Virus record (IMG/VR): IMGVR_UViG_3300047471_000635
Location: 1 to 20,546 of that record
Reading direction: 5' to 3' (one strand)
Source of the DNA: a virus
DNA length: 20,546 nucleotides
Numbering within the stretch: the stretch's first letter is position 1; every line of letters starts with the position of its first letter. The position numbers and the translations under genes are program-made. The notes under the pieces were generated by a model. The model ran no database searches and was not told the DNA's origin. It saw nothing but the letters and a program-made list of their open reading frames with translations. Shown here piece after piece: positions 1-5,412 of the stretch.

Positions 1-880
1 ACCTGATTTTTCTCTTGTTGCCTTTGCGGTCCCCCTTGTTCGCGCTCGGCATCAGCAGCGACGGCACAGCGGTCTGGTCGCGCAGGCTCCCGACGTTGAG
101 TTTCTCAACCTGCACCGTCCGCGCCCCCGTCTCGGCATGCACCCAGACGTACAGGCCAAATCGCTCGCCGTGCTGGTCGCGGCACGCATGCACCAGGGTA
201 TCGATCTGGCTGTCGTTGAAGATGACGTTATTGGCAACCTGCGCGTTGGGCAGATTGGGAACGCCGCGCCACGCCTGCGTGCTGGTGATCTGCCGCGGGA
301 GATCTCGCGCCGCATCGTTGAGGGCGGAGCGAAACGCATTCATCAGCCGGTTGACGCCCGATGGCGCGAGCGTCTTGCGCAATTGGTCCTGGAAATTCTG
401 GATGTCGGGCACCGTCAACTGACGCACGAGTTTCTTGGCGAGCCAGCGCGGCAGATTGTGCGTCACGCGCGTGGCGTTGCCGGTGTCGCCGCCGAGCCGC
501 TCAAGCGCGGCCTTGTAGCGCGCGACGGCGCCCTCGACCGTGAGTGGGCCATCATCGCACGGCGCCTCGCCGGCCCGACCGCCGCCGCGGCCGATCGCCA
601 GCGCGGCCCTGGTGGCGCCCTCGTAGTCCAGGACATTCGAGTCATCCGCGGCGACGCTGTCGTCGGCGGTCGCGATCACCTTCTGGCGCGAGCGTGCCTT
701 GCCGTCTCCGGTCACCGCCACCCAGGTGCCGCCGCCCGCGGCGCAGCGATAGCCGAGCCGCACACCGGGCACGATCACGACGCAGTAGGGTCGGCCCCGC
801 GGCACCAGCCGCCCGGCCTTGCGCGCGCTGGCGCGCCCGGTGGGAGTTTCGAGATCCTTCTTGGTGATCGGCTTGCCCAT
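1..880 (-). CDS. int: Tyrosine recombinase (phage integrase), C-terminus cut off by window edge
   Basis: Site-specific recombinase expected to integrate and excise the phage chromosome. An open frame of 293 codons runs from ATG at 880 off the left edge without a stop. Residues 1-110 form an N-terminal arm-binding-like part. Residues 112-200 look like the helical core-binding (SAM-like) domain (TVEGAVARYKAALERLGG; a later LAPSGVNRLMNAFRSALNDA). The catalytic domain starts near 220 with a box I-like ETGAR, in which Arg254 would be the first catalytic arginine. A Lys-rich hairpin (ANKGDRKGNKRKIR) at the edge fits the catalytic-lysine beta hairpin. The His-x-x-Arg box and the tyrosine nucleophile would lie outside. 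Compared with usual integrases of about 380-400 residues, roughly 100 are missing. It lies last in the leftward unit but has its own upstream gap with a promoter and repeats. The family is inferred from motifs only. Confidence 0.88.
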   Translation of the reverse strand, partial: MGKPITKKDLETPTGRASARKAGRLVPRGRPYCVVIVPGVRLGYRCAAGGGTWVAVTGDGKARSRQKVIATADDSVAADDSNVLDYEGATRAALAIGRGGGRAGEAPCDDGPLTVEGAVARYKAALERLGGDTGNATRVTHNLPRWLAKKLVRQLTVPDIQNFQDQLRKTLAPSGVNRLMNAFRSALNDAARDLPRQITSTQAWRGVPNLPNAQVANNVIFNDSQIDTLVHACRDQHGERFGLYVWVHAETGARTVQVEKLNVGSLRDQTAVPSLLMPSANKGDRKGNKRKIR

Positions 881-883
881 CTC

Positions 884-905
884 GTGTCTCACCCGTGTCG
901 CACCC
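884..905. repeat. Tandem pair of an 11-bp repeat next to the integrase start
   Basis: Two head-to-tail copies of GTGTCTCACCC / GTGTCGCACCC, differing at one position pair, lie four bases upstream of the integrase ATG. The same two units recur in the opposite order at 1082-1103. Each unit contains GTGnnnCAC dyad symmetry. The place and arrangement fit binding sites for integrase arms, an excisionase or an integrase-autorepressing protein; function is inferred. Confidence 0.6.
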
Positions 906-937
906 AGGGGGTCTAAATCGCCCAGAACCGAGCGGGA

Positions 938-967
938 CCACTATGGACCGTTTTAGTGGAAATGCAA
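938..967 (-). promoter_or_regulatory. Candidate integrase promoter with overlapping dyad
   Basis: Read on the minus strand, TTGCAT (967-962) and CATAGT (945-940) are separated by 16 bp, resembling -35 and -10 boxes. A 6+6 bp inverted repeat (CCACTA / TAGTGG, at 938-943 and 954-959, 10-bp spacer) overlaps the -10 region, as an operator would. The integrase ATG is 60 bp downstream. The -35 hexamer is identical to that of the rightward promoter at 2686. The -10 match is only moderate. Confidence 0.4.
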
Positions 968-1081
968 GCGGAACAACCACTTAACTTGCTCCGGTTGAAA
1001 CCCATAAAGTCCGCTGGGCGCCCTGGAACGGCGGCAGTTTTTTCCGGTTTCTCGTGAGATATCAAAGCTGTAGCGGTTGGC

Positions 1082-1103
1082 GTGTCGCACCCGTGTCTCA
1101 CCC
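1082..1103. repeat. Second tandem pair of the 11-bp repeat
   Basis: GTGTCGCACCC followed directly by GTGTCTCACCC. These are the same two unit variants as at 884-905, in reversed order and in the same orientation, starting 198 bp away. The pair begins just after the stop of the preceding minus-strand gene and so closes off the far end of the non-coding gap. Paired spacing on both sides of an integrase promoter suggests cooperative protein binding. Confidence 0.6.
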
Positions 1104-1107
1104 AGCC

Positions 1108-1341
1108 TCACAGCCACGTCTCGACGATCTGCCGCTCGTCCTCGGCGTTGCGCGCAATCGGCGTCAGCCCCCGGCGCATCAGCGCCAACCGGATCTCGGG
1201 GAGCGTCTCGGCCACGATCACCTCATCTGTCGGCGCGCCGGCGCCGCGGCCAACGGTCCATCTGCGCGCAACGAAACTGTCCGGGTAATCGAGCGGATGC
1301 GCGTACACGACCCACATGGACAGGCTGTCGTTGGCGCTCAT
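1108..1341 (-). CDS. Small conserved-looking phage protein
   Basis: A 77-residue protein starting at ATG 1341, four bases after the stop of the upstream gene, with GGTGAG as a ribosome binding site inside that stop region. It contains an aromatic opening block (SMWVVYAHPLDYPDSFVARRW) of a kind I remember from small hypothetical proteins of proteobacterial phages, and a C-terminal half predicted to be helical (LPEIRLALMRRGLTPIARN, then DERQIVETWL). No catalytic motif, signal peptide or membrane segment is visible. It sits between the DUF7694-like gene and the integrase gap and is likely co-transcribed with the former. Function unknown. Confidence 0.7.
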   Translation of the reverse strand: MSANDSLSMWVVYAHPLDYPDSFVARRWTVGRGAGAPTDEVIVAETLPEIRLALMRRGLTPIARNAEDERQIVETWL

Positions 1342-1345
1342 GCTC

Positions 1346-1729
1346 TCACCCGGCTTTCGGCCCGACCAGGAGGTGCGACGGCATTGGCAGCCGCTCGCGC
1401 AGCGGCCGCCACAGATGCAGGCAATAGGGATGGTGGCTCACGTACACCGAGCGCGGCGGGTGGTACTGCACGACGCAGTCCTCGGGATCCCAGAACAGAT
1501 CCTTGACCCAGCACATTTCCTGCCAGTTCGGATTGCGCCGCCGGGTCGACACGCTGACGTGCTTCCAGCCGCCAAGCAGCGGGTCCGGGTCGCGGCCGTC
1601 GTCAGCGATGATCACCAGCCGCTCGCCGCACGGCCCCGGCAGATCGAAGGCGCCGCAGGACCAGCCCGGCGAGCTCCCGTTGTGACCCGTGGTGATGCGG
1701 TGTGGCTCAAGCCGGTCGGGGATTTTCAT
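1346..1729 (-). CDS. DUF7694-like phage protein
   Basis: A 127-residue protein whose ATG at 1729 overlaps the stop of the HTH gene (ATGA), implying translational coupling. The pattern of a central WKHVSVS, then PNWQEMCWVKDLFW, then HHPYCLHLWRPL and a C-terminal P-x-P-x-H-L-L-V-G resembles a family of unknown function widespread in phages, which I recall as DUF7694. The protein is rich in Trp, His and Pro and has no signal or membrane segment, so it is probably cytoplasmic. The family link is from memory of the conserved pattern, not a search. No function is established by the sequence. Confidence 0.75.
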   Translation of the reverse strand: MKIPDRLEPHRITTGHNGSSPGWSCGAFDLPGPCGERLVIIADDGRDPDPLLGGWKHVSVSTRRRNPNWQEMCWVKDLFWDPEDCVVQYHPPRSVYVSHHPYCLHLWRPLRERLPMPSHLLVGPKAG

Positions 1730-2109
1730 CCTCCCCCGTTCGCCTTCTTGCGCTGCGCCCGCTTCTTTTTCGGCCCGCGCTGCTTCAAGATCCAGTCGGC
1801 CATCTTCTCGCGCTCCTTCTTGAGATCAAGATCGCGCACTCTAACATAACCGACCACGACCTGACCGTCGCGGGTGAGCTCGTCGCGCCGCACGTAGCCG
1901 AGCGCGGCGGCAACCTGCGTTGAGGTCGCGTTGTTGGGTCGTCGCGTGGCGCCGTCGAACCAACCGTGGAACGTCGTCGGCGCGACGCCGCTGATCGCCG
2001 AGGCCGCACCGTTGGTGAGATGCTGCTCTGACTTGACCACGGTTCTTAAGGCATCGATGATCGGATCCTTGTCGACGAAGCGGTAGTTGCGATAGATGTT
2101 GACTTTCAT
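1726..2109 (-). CDS. Phage HTH DNA-binding protein, candidate repressor
   Basis: A 127-residue probable DNA-binding regulator. Residues 30-75 hold a helix-turn-helix: NGAASAISGVAPTTFHGWF, followed by a basic stretch with TRRPNNATSTQVAAALGY that matches the end of an XRE-like domain. The N-terminus (VNIYRNYRFVDKDPIIDALR) looks like the start of a Cro/CI-type fold. The C-terminal 35 residues are strongly basic (KKEREK ... RGPKKKRAQRKK), without the S24 peptidase domain of lambda CI, so it would not be cleaved like CI. ATG 2109 overlaps the stop of the upstream gene by four bases. It is the best candidate in the window for binding the inverted repeat at 2692-2710; that pairing is an inference. 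Confidence 0.75.
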   Translation of the reverse strand: MKVNIYRNYRFVDKDPIIDALRTVVKSEQHLTNGAASAISGVAPTTFHGWFDGATRRPNNATSTQVAAALGYVRRDELTRDGQVVVGYVRVRDLDLKKEREKMADWILKQRGPKKKRAQRKKANGGG

Positions 2110-2522
2110 TTTACGTACCTCGCGCGATCGCGGCCTTTTTTCGTCAATGAGTAGCCGTCGCCTTTGTTCTGCACCACGCCTTCATTCTGAAGACCGTAGA
2201 CAACCGAGCCGTAGGAAGATCCCGCTCGACCACTTTCGACAAAGGCTTGCTCAAAGCCGCCCTTTGTTACTGGCGCCTTGGCCTTCGCCAACACCTTCAT
2301 CACAATGTCCCTGCCGGTGGCGCCGGTTGGATCGACAAAGCGCGTCTTGCGCGCTTTCTTCTCATGTGGCTCGGCGCCGTTGCTCTTTGCGCTCTTTGCC
2401 GACGGTGCATCACCGAGCTCCAGATCAACCCTCACCACGCCGGGCGTCTTATGTAGGACAGCCATCACGCGCCCAAGCGCGTGCTCCTCGACACTTACCG
2501 ACAATCTAAATGGCTTTGCCAT
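2106..2522 (-). CDS. Two-part protein with a C-terminal winged-helix-like domain
   Basis: A 138-residue protein and first gene of the leftward unit, with a good ribosome binding site (AAGGGGAT) eight bases before ATG 2522. Residues 5-37 look like a small alpha/beta unit (RLSVSVEEHALGRVMAVLH ... VRVDLELG). A charged, low-complexity linker (about 38-66) follows. Residues 70-138 look like a winged helix-turn-helix: IVMKVLAKAKAPVTKGGFE, then SSYGSVVYGLQNEGVVQNKG and YSLTKKGRDRARYV, the last fitting a beta-wing. It may be a transcriptional regulator coupled to the next HTH gene. Neither family is named with certainty. It could bind the divergent control region just upstream. Confidence 0.7.
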   Translation of the reverse strand: MAKPFRLSVSVEEHALGRVMAVLHKTPGVVRVDLELGDAPSAKSAKSNGAEPHEKKARKTRFVDPTGATGRDIVMKVLAKAKAPVTKGGFEQAFVESGRAGSSYGSVVYGLQNEGVVQNKGDGYSLTKKGRDRARYVK

Positions 2523-2685
2523 CGCTTCGATCCCCTTCGCTCTTTAGGGCCCGGTCGACGCGCCGAGCGCCTTACCAAGTTTTCTGACGAACCAGCCCTT
2601 AAGTCAACCTAGGCGTGGGCGGTGTTTAAACGCACTGCCGGTCGCCGGGTACCGGAGACTGTAATATTATGTGATCACGCAGGTG

Positions 2686-2713
2686 TTGCATATACGCAAA
2701 ATCTGCGTATTAT
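2686..2713 (+). promoter_or_regulatory. Rightward early promoter
   Basis: TTGCAT (2686-2691) and TATTAT (2708-2713) are separated by 16 bp, close to sigma-70-type consensus. The expected start would be near 2720, giving a leader of about 20 nt before the GTG start at 2740, with GGAG at 2729-2732. This is the only strong promoter-like match in the divergent region. It would drive the plus-strand cassette 2740-5835. Confidence 0.6.
2692..2710. promoter_or_regulatory. Candidate repressor operator (inverted repeat)
   Basis: A perfect 7+7 bp inverted repeat, ATACGCA AAATC TGCGTAT, fills the spacer and enters the -10 box of the rightward promoter. A bound repressor would block RNA polymerase. The likely ligand is one of the two DNA-binding proteins encoded divergently at 1726-2522, or the XRE protein at 3980. 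I see no second perfect copy in the region. Confidence 0.55.
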
Positions 2714-2739
2714 GGAGACATCAGAAACGGAGCGGCCCA

Positions 2740-2931
2740 GTGATCATCCAGACCAAAGACGCCCGCAAGTGCAACGTCCAGCGGATCAAGACAAACAACG
2801 ACACCCCGCGCTGGTCCGAATTCAACAAGCGGTTCTACGTGTGGGGCTTCCGCTGGATCAAGTCGCGGCAGGCGTTCTCGACGGTTTCAGGCCTGCACAA
2901 TTTCGAGGGTTTCGAGGAGGTTCAATCATGA
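2740..2931 (+). CDS. Small basic protein, first gene of the rightward cassette
   Basis: A 63-residue protein using GTG 2740, chosen because GGAG lies seven bases upstream and the promoter lies just before it; no ATG exists upstream in this frame. It is basic and aromatic (KDARKCNVQRIKTNND, WSEFNKRFYVWGFRWIKSR), which would suit nucleic-acid binding. There is no recognised domain. Its stop overlaps the next ATG (ATGA, 2928-2931), so the pair is translationally coupled. As the first gene after the switch it may be a Cro- or antirepressor-like regulator by position only. Confidence 0.6.
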   Translation: MIIQTKDARKCNVQRIKTNNDTPRWSEFNKRFYVWGFRWIKSRQAFSTVSGLHNFEGFEEVQS

Positions 2932-3179
2932 CCATCCGACGCCAGAAGAAAATCGCCGACACCCTGGACGCGCTGGAGCGCGCCCTCGACCAGCGCGAGG
3001 CACTGCTCGGCAAGCTGGTCCGCTGCGAGCTCAAGATCCGCACGCTGCGCAAGCGCTCCACCCGCGCCCAAAAGGCCTACGTGAAAGGCGACGCCTCGGT
3101 CGCGGCCGGGCAGGCCCCGTCACCCTACCGTGCCGACCGCACGATCACCGACGAGCTCAACGACGAGATCCCGCTATGA
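2928..3179 (+). CDS. Small coiled-coil protein
   Basis: An 83-residue protein. ATG 2928 overlaps the preceding stop and follows a strong GAGGAGG (2914-2920). Residues 5-50 form a continuous charged helix with heptad-like leucines (KKIADTLDALERALDQREAL, then LGKLVRCELKIRTLRKRSTR), suggesting dimerisation. The C-terminus is short and acidic. It overlaps the next gene by ATGA. No family is recognised; it could be a regulatory or packaging-accessory coiled coil. Cytoplasmic. Confidence 0.68.
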   Translation: MTIRRQKKIADTLDALERALDQREALLGKLVRCELKIRTLRKRSTRAQKAYVKGDASVAAGQAPSPYRADRTITDELNDEIPL

Positions 3180-3400
3180 CCGACAACGTCATCCCGTTCC
3201 GGCCCCAGCCGCCGATCCCCGGCGACTGGGAGCTCGACACCGCGATCGAATGGCTGCGCCTCAACGAGGCCGCCGGTGGACAGGCCGAGGCCTGCCGCGT
3301 GGTCGCCCACTGGATCGAGGCGGTGACCGCGATCCGCAAGCGCCGGCCCGTGCCGTGCAACCACGACCCGGCCGACAATGACCTGATCCCGGACGTGTAA
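3176..3400 (+). CDS. Small hypothetical protein
   Basis: A 74-residue protein starting at ATG 3176, which overlaps the preceding stop. The opening (MTDNVIPFRPQPPIPGDWEL) is a proline-rich tail. The middle is a helix (DTAIEWLRLNEAAGG, then CRVVAHWIEAVTAIRKRR). Two cysteines (CRVV and PCNHD) and a histidine do not make a clear metal site. There is a 46-bp gap before the next gene, with its own ribosome binding site, so the first three genes form one coupled block. Function unknown. Confidence 0.65.
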   Translation: MTDNVIPFRPQPPIPGDWELDTAIEWLRLNEAAGGQAEACRVVAHWIEAVTAIRKRRPVPCNHDPADNDLIPDV

Positions 3401-3446
3401 CACCGCATTTCCCCGCAAAGTCCAATCATCCAACCGGAGAACGACA

Positions 3447-3728
3447 ATGACCTATGACAACTGGAAAACGACCAACCCCGAGGACGAGCGCCTCGGCTCG
3501 ACCATGCTTCCCCGCAGCACCCGCATGCAGTGCGCGGCCGACGACGCCGGCGCAATCGCCGACGAGCTCGAATGCCTCGGCAACCTGCTCGATCGCTTCT
3601 GGGAAAACCACGGCGAAGAGCTCGGCTCCAAGCTGATGGCGCTGATGCCGTGGCAGGTCGAGGTCAACCGGCCGCTGGCGAAGAAGGTGGCCGATTTCGC
3701 CCGCTCGCTTGAGCCGCCCGAGGACTGA
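3447..3728 (+). CDS. Small acidic hypothetical protein
   Basis: A 93-residue protein with GGAGAACGACA before ATG 3447. It has an acidic, helical centre (DDAGAIADELECLGNLLDRF) and a second helix ending RPLAKKVADFARSLEPPED. No catalytic motif, signal peptide or membrane segment is seen. Its stop is four bases before the next ATG at 3733. Function unknown; size and charge are those of the small early proteins that phages use to interfere with host or defence proteins, but nothing in the sequence proves this. Confidence 0.65.
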   Translation: MTYDNWKTTNPEDERLGSTMLPRSTRMQCAADDAGAIADELECLGNLLDRFWENHGEELGSKLMALMPWQVEVNRPLAKKVADFARSLEPPED

Positions 3729-3732
3729 CAAT

Positions 3733-3975
3733 ATGGCCCACAAGATCGAACTGACCGAGGCGCAATTCCTTGCCGTGAGGGGCGCTGTCCGCTGGAAAAT
3801 TCAAGAGGACAACATCGCCGGCCTCTCGACCCGCGCGCTTGAGAACGCTCTGAAAGTCCTGGAACGGCCCGCCCGCCCGGTGACGCGCAGCGGCAGCGTC
3901 CAATGCCCACACTGCCGCTGGGGGTTCGCCCCCAGCGTGATCGAGCAGCACATCCGCGAAAAGCATGGGGAATAA
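3733..3975 (+). CDS. Small protein with C-terminal C2H2 zinc-finger-like motif
   Basis: An 80-residue protein. ATG 3733 is preferred over an upstream GTG at 3709 because it follows the previous stop closely. The N-terminal part is helical (ELTEAQFLAVRGAVRWKIQ, then STRALENALKVLE). The C-terminus has Cys-x2-Cys-x11-His-x4-His (CPHCRWGFAPSVIEQHIREKH), a plausible zinc finger of C2H2 type with hydrophobic residues between the pairs. Such fingers in phage proteins can bind DNA or proteins. It overlaps or abuts the XRE gene that follows. Function unknown. Confidence 0.7.
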   Translation: MAHKIELTEAQFLAVRGAVRWKIQEDNIAGLSTRALENALKVLERPARPVTRSGSVQCPHCRWGFAPSVIEQHIREKHGE

Positions 3976-3979
3976 TCGA

Positions 3980-4252
3980 ATGGACAAGGACGAATTCCGG
4001 GCCGCCTGCGGGCGGCTCGGCCTGTCGCAGGCCGGCGCCGCCGGGTTTCTCGGCTACTCGATCCGCACGGTACACGGCTGGGCGAACGGGGACGAGATCC
4101 CGCGCCCGGTCGCGTGGCTGTTGCGGATCCTGGTGCGGCGCCATCTCAAGCCGGGCAGCGCAAAGTTCGCCCAGGCGACCCGGCCGCTCAAGCTGGTGTT
4201 CGACACCATCCCGGCGACCAGGGGCAACCCGCGCATCAAGGGAGCAGGATGA
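3980..4252 (+). CDS. XRE-type helix-turn-helix protein
   Basis: A 90-residue probable DNA-binding protein. ATG 3980 has GGGGA eight bases upstream; an in-frame ATG at 3965 would overlap the previous gene and is a weaker choice. Residues 10-50 hold a typical XRE helix-turn-helix (LGLSQAGAAGFLGYSIRTV, followed by HGWANGDEIPRPVAWLLRIL). The C-terminal basic tail (RRHLKPGSAKFAQ, RPLKLV) lacks a dimerisation or cleavage domain. It may act as a Cro-like or modulator regulator of the switch at 2692. It overlaps the next ATG (ATGA at 4249). Confidence 0.78.
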   Translation: MDKDEFRAACGRLGLSQAGAAGFLGYSIRTVHGWANGDEIPRPVAWLLRILVRRHLKPGSAKFAQATRPLKLVFDTIPATRGNPRIKGAG

Positions 4253-4503
4253 TGATCAAGTTCAAGGCTGCCAGTTCAAGCGGGCGCGAGATCTTAGGCT
4301 TTGGCCTGACCGAGCAAAACATTCAGCAGTTGAAAAAGGGCAACCCGGTATTCGTCATGGGCCCCGAAATGGGTCTGCCGTTCGACGTGACCATCATCTA
4401 CGGCAAGGACGAACAGACGATGGCTGCCGACCTCCGCAAGGCCGGCTTGATCGACCCGGAAAAGACGGTCATCCACGATACCGGCAAGAAACCCCGCCAA
4501 TGA
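4249..4503 (+). CDS. Small phage protein, GFGLTxxN type
   Basis: An 84-residue protein starting at ATG 4249 (a second ATG follows at 4252), coupled to the XRE gene by ATGA. The pattern ILGFGLTEQNIQQLKKGNPV, then FDVTIIYGKDEQTMAADL and a C-terminal KTVIHDTG, is one I recall among unknown alphaproteobacterial phage proteins. A small alpha/beta fold is likely. There is no signal peptide. Its stop overlaps the next ATG. Function unknown. Confidence 0.68.
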   Translation: MMIKFKAASSSGREILGFGLTEQNIQQLKKGNPVFVMGPEMGLPFDVTIIYGKDEQTMAADLRKAGLIDPEKTVIHDTGKKPRQ

Positions 4504-4856
4504 TGCACCACGCCACCCTGGCTGTTGCCGCCGGCTCCTCGGCCCTGGTGCTGGCCGCCGCAGTCGTCGAGCTCCCGCGCAAGGCGCCGCCGGCGCCGGT
4601 GATCCTGCCGATCCCCAAGGGGGATTTCGCCGGCCGTTTAAACGCTCGGCCGGATCCGCCGTTCGCCGAGCGCTGGGTAACGCTCGCGCCGGCGCCCGCA
4701 GCGGCCCGTGCAGAGGCGTTGCCGCTGCCCGTGCCCGAGGAGGCACCGCCCGCGCGGGTGCACCAGCGAGCTCCGCACGAGCTCTGTGCCGCGCACGGCA
4801 TGCGCAAGGAGTACTATCGGCGGGCTGGATGGCAGTACTGGCGCTGCCGGCGCTAA
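4500..4856 (+). CDS. Membrane-anchored Pro/Ala-rich protein with Cys/His/Trp C-terminus
   Basis: A 118-residue protein. Residues 5-25 form a hydrophobic stretch (ATLAVAAGSSALVLAAAVVE) that is a signal anchor or weak signal peptide. A Pro/Ala-rich linker (about 28-92) follows, then a compact end containing C-A-A-H-G-M-R-K, a Tyr pair and W-x-x-W-R-C-R-R. Two Cys and one or two His in the C-terminal 27 residues could hold a metal or a disulphide. ATG 4500 overlaps the previous stop (ATGA). Codon content is very GC-rich, and a GTTTAAAC sequence lies at 4636-4643. A periplasm-facing tail on a tether is inferred; function unknown. Confidence 0.62.
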   Translation: MMHHATLAVAAGSSALVLAAAVVELPRKAPPAPVILPIPKGDFAGRLNARPDPPFAERWVTLAPAPAAARAEALPLPVPEEAPPARVHQRAPHELCAAHGMRKEYYRRAGWQYWRCRR

Positions 4857-4874
4857 TGATGAGGTGAAGTGACG

Positions 4875-5066
4875 ATGACATCGCACACGACTATCTGGCT
4901 GCAACCCTGGTGCGCCGAATGTGATCGGAGTTCCTATGAGGGTCGCCAGTGGTGCGAAGACAATGTGTGGGACAAGTGCGACAATTGCGACGCGCTGCCG
5001 GTTAAATATGTGATCGCACCGGATCAGCCGAAGCCGGTCGATGACGGTGAGACAGATGCCTCCTAG
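4875..5066 (+). CDS. Small four-cysteine (zinc-ribbon-like) protein
   Basis: A 63-residue protein from ATG 4875, or 65 residues from GTG 4869, which is closer to the AGG at 4862-4864. It has WCAEC near the N-terminus and KCDNC near residue 40, i.e. two Cys-x2-Cys pairs, plus a fifth Cys (QWCED) between them. This fits a small zinc ribbon. The remainder is acidic. It lies 18 bp after the previous gene and overlaps the following one. Function unknown. Confidence 0.62.
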   Translation: MTSHTTIWLQPWCAECDRSSYEGRQWCEDNVWDKCDNCDALPVKYVIAPDQPKPVDDGETDAS

Positions 5067-5412
5067 CACGCAAGAAGTCCTGGACGGACTAGCCAACCTA
5101 CAAACTGCGTCGATGCCGCCGGGCTGGCGTGGTATCCTCAAGAGTGCGCATGCCGAGATCGCGCAGCTGCGGGCGGCCGCTGCGCCATTCTTGCGCTACT
5201 ACGATGACATTCGCTTCAATCTACGCAGGCAGCCGCGGCCGAGCGATGCGGCTGTCTCGGAGATGGGTGAGCGGTGCCCGGTCATCACCTGGGCAGAGTT
5301 CTACGCGCTGCGCGATGCGTTCCGTGATGAGCAGAAATTGGACGCCGACGAAAAGCAGGTGTTCGATGCCGCGCTACGGCGCAGTGTCAAGCCGGTCGAG
5401 GATAAGCGATGA
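5041..5412 (+). CDS. Hypothetical helical protein
   Basis: A 123-residue protein from ATG 5041, overlapping the previous gene by 26 bp; ATG 5056 (118 residues, with GGTGAG just upstream) is an equally likely start. The chain is mostly helical: QEVLDGLANLQTASMPPGW, then ILKSAHAEIAQLRAAAAPFL and ITWAEFYALRDAFRDEQKLD. No known motif is seen. It is coupled to the next gene by ATGA (5409-5412). Base composition in 5041-5835 is less GC-rich than in 2928-4856, hinting at a different history. Function unknown. Confidence 0.65.
   Translation: MTVRQMPPSTQEVLDGLANLQTASMPPGWRGILKSAHAEIAQLRAAAAPFLRYYDDIRFNLRRQPRPSDAAVSEMGERCPVITWAEFYALRDAFRDEQKLDADEKQVFDAALRRSVKPVEDKR

Larger units (their letters stand above)
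881..1107. other. Non-coding gap upstream of integrase (possible attP/regulatory region)
   Basis: This 227-bp stretch separates the integrase from the preceding gene, while other genes in the unit overlap or nearly touch. It holds two pairs of 11-bp tandem repeats at its two ends (884-905 and 1082-1103), a candidate integrase promoter and dyad near 938-967, and an A/T-run-containing segment around 1037-1070. A minus-strand reading frame of 62 codons crosses it but has no recognisable features and includes the repeats, so I do not call it a gene. An attachment core cannot be identified without the host junction. Confidence 0.5.
2523..2739. promoter_or_regulatory. Divergent lysogeny/early control region
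   Basis: This 217-bp gap separates the leftward regulatory unit from the rightward cassette. From left to right it contains a ribosome binding site for the leftward gene, a TTGACT on the minus strand (2607-2602) with only a poor -10, the palindrome GTTTAAAC (2624-2631), the palindromes TAATATTA (2662-2669) and GTGATCAC (2671-2678), and the rightward promoter/operator at 2686-2713. It is more AT-rich than the flanking genes. The density of palindromes fits a genetic switch. Confidence 0.6.

Noticed and set aside
137-916. Long plus-strand open frame opposite the integrase
   Set aside because: It is a shadow of the integrase frame in GC-rich DNA; composition is His/Arg/Gly-rich with no domain, while the opposite strand has a clear recombinase.
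913-1101. 62-codon minus-strand frame across the pre-integrase gap
   Set aside because: It includes the tandem repeats and the candidate promoter, has no recognisable protein pattern and no good ribosome site.
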